Assembly (NCBI GenBank): GCA_902492855.1
Contig: CABUMU010000086.1
Coordinates: forward strand, 1-8,632
Source: an uncultured Collinsella sp.
GTDB taxonomy: Bacteria; Actinomycetota; Coriobacteriia; Coriobacteriales; Coriobacteriaceae
DNA length: 8,632 nucleotides
Reading direction: 5' to 3'
The translations under genes and the position numbers were made by a program. Positions 8,574-8,632 of this stretch are shown here, one piece after another (the first letter of the stretch is position 1; every line of letters starts with the position of its first letter). The notes under the pieces were generated by a model. The model saw nothing but the letters and a program-made list of their open reading frames with translations, had not been told where the DNA came from and searched no databases.

Positions 8574-8598
8574 TATTGTTAGTGCTATACTAACAATA
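8574..8598. promoter_or_regulatory. Perfect 10-bp inverted repeat just after the pflB stop
   Basis: TATTGTTAGT (8574-8583) and ACTAACAATA (8589-8598) are exact reverse complements around GCTAT, beginning one base after the TAA stop. The stem is AT-rich and no T-run follows, so it is not a classic terminator. TGC-TATACT (8583-8591) inside it matches an extended -10 promoter, so the palindrome could be an operator over a promoter for a downstream gene. It could also be an mRNA end-stabilising hairpin. The spacing does not fit the Rex consensus. Confidence 0.6.
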
Positions 8599-8616
8599 AC
8601 GATTACTGATTAGTGC

Positions 8617-8632
8617 GCCGGTTTCGGCCGGC
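8617..8632 (+). terminator. Possible start of a GC-rich terminator hairpin, cut by the window edge
   Basis: GCCGG (8617-8621) pairs with CCGGC (8628-8632) around TTTCGG. The stem could extend outward with bases beyond the window, and the T-run that would prove a terminator is not visible. If real, pflB transcription ends within about 60 bases of its stop. Confidence 0.35.

Noticed and set aside
8577..8596. Rex redox-regulator site after pflB
   Set aside because: The half-sites TTGTTA and TAACAA are present, but nine bases separate them where the Rex consensus has six, so the symmetry does not fit.

Overview
The window looks like chromosomal DNA of a GC-rich anaerobic actinobacterium of the Coriobacteriia, most probably Collinsella or a close relative. 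This is inferred from codon use (almost only GAG and AAG in the strongly biased gene at the right end), strong AGGAG-type ribosome sites, a fermentative pyruvate formate-lyase, and the gene mix. No rRNA, tRNA, insertion sequence, phage gene or CRISPR array was seen.

Left half (1-3924, minus strand): a three-gene operon, marR > ABC exporter subunit 1 > ABC exporter subunit 2. The genes are joined by a 4-base overlap (GTGA) and then a 1-base overlap (TAATG), so translation is probably coupled. Subunit 1 has a degenerate nucleotide-binding site (Asp for the catalytic Glu, Gln for the switch His) and a roughly 200-residue insertion after its first membrane helix. Subunit 2 is cut by the window edge before its ATPase domain. 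Together they look like a heterodimeric multidrug-type exporter under a MarR repressor. A long perfect inverted repeat covers the GTG start of marR and is the likely operator, or a start-codon-masking hairpin.

Middle (3965-6134, plus strand): a divergent intergenic region with a TATAAT box, then a short-chain dehydrogenase/reductase, a rho-independent terminator, a 2-keto-3-deoxygluconate permease (KdgT family), and another strong terminator. The dehydrogenase and permease may act together on a sugar acid, but the terminator between them leaves only 36 bases before the permease ribosome site.

Right (6135-8632, plus strand): a roughly 390-base non-coding leader and then a strongly codon-biased pyruvate formate-lyase gene. 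The protein stops at residue 683, where the C-terminal glycyl-radical domain should begin, so the radical-bearing Gly is absent. The reading frame is otherwise intact and retains the Cys-Cys active site. This suggests a split pyruvate formate-lyase whose radical domain is supplied by a separate protein outside the window. A perfect 10-bp inverted repeat lies just after the stop codon and contains an extended -10-like element. The window ends in what may be the start of a GC-rich terminator hairpin. The split enzyme is the most interesting observation here.
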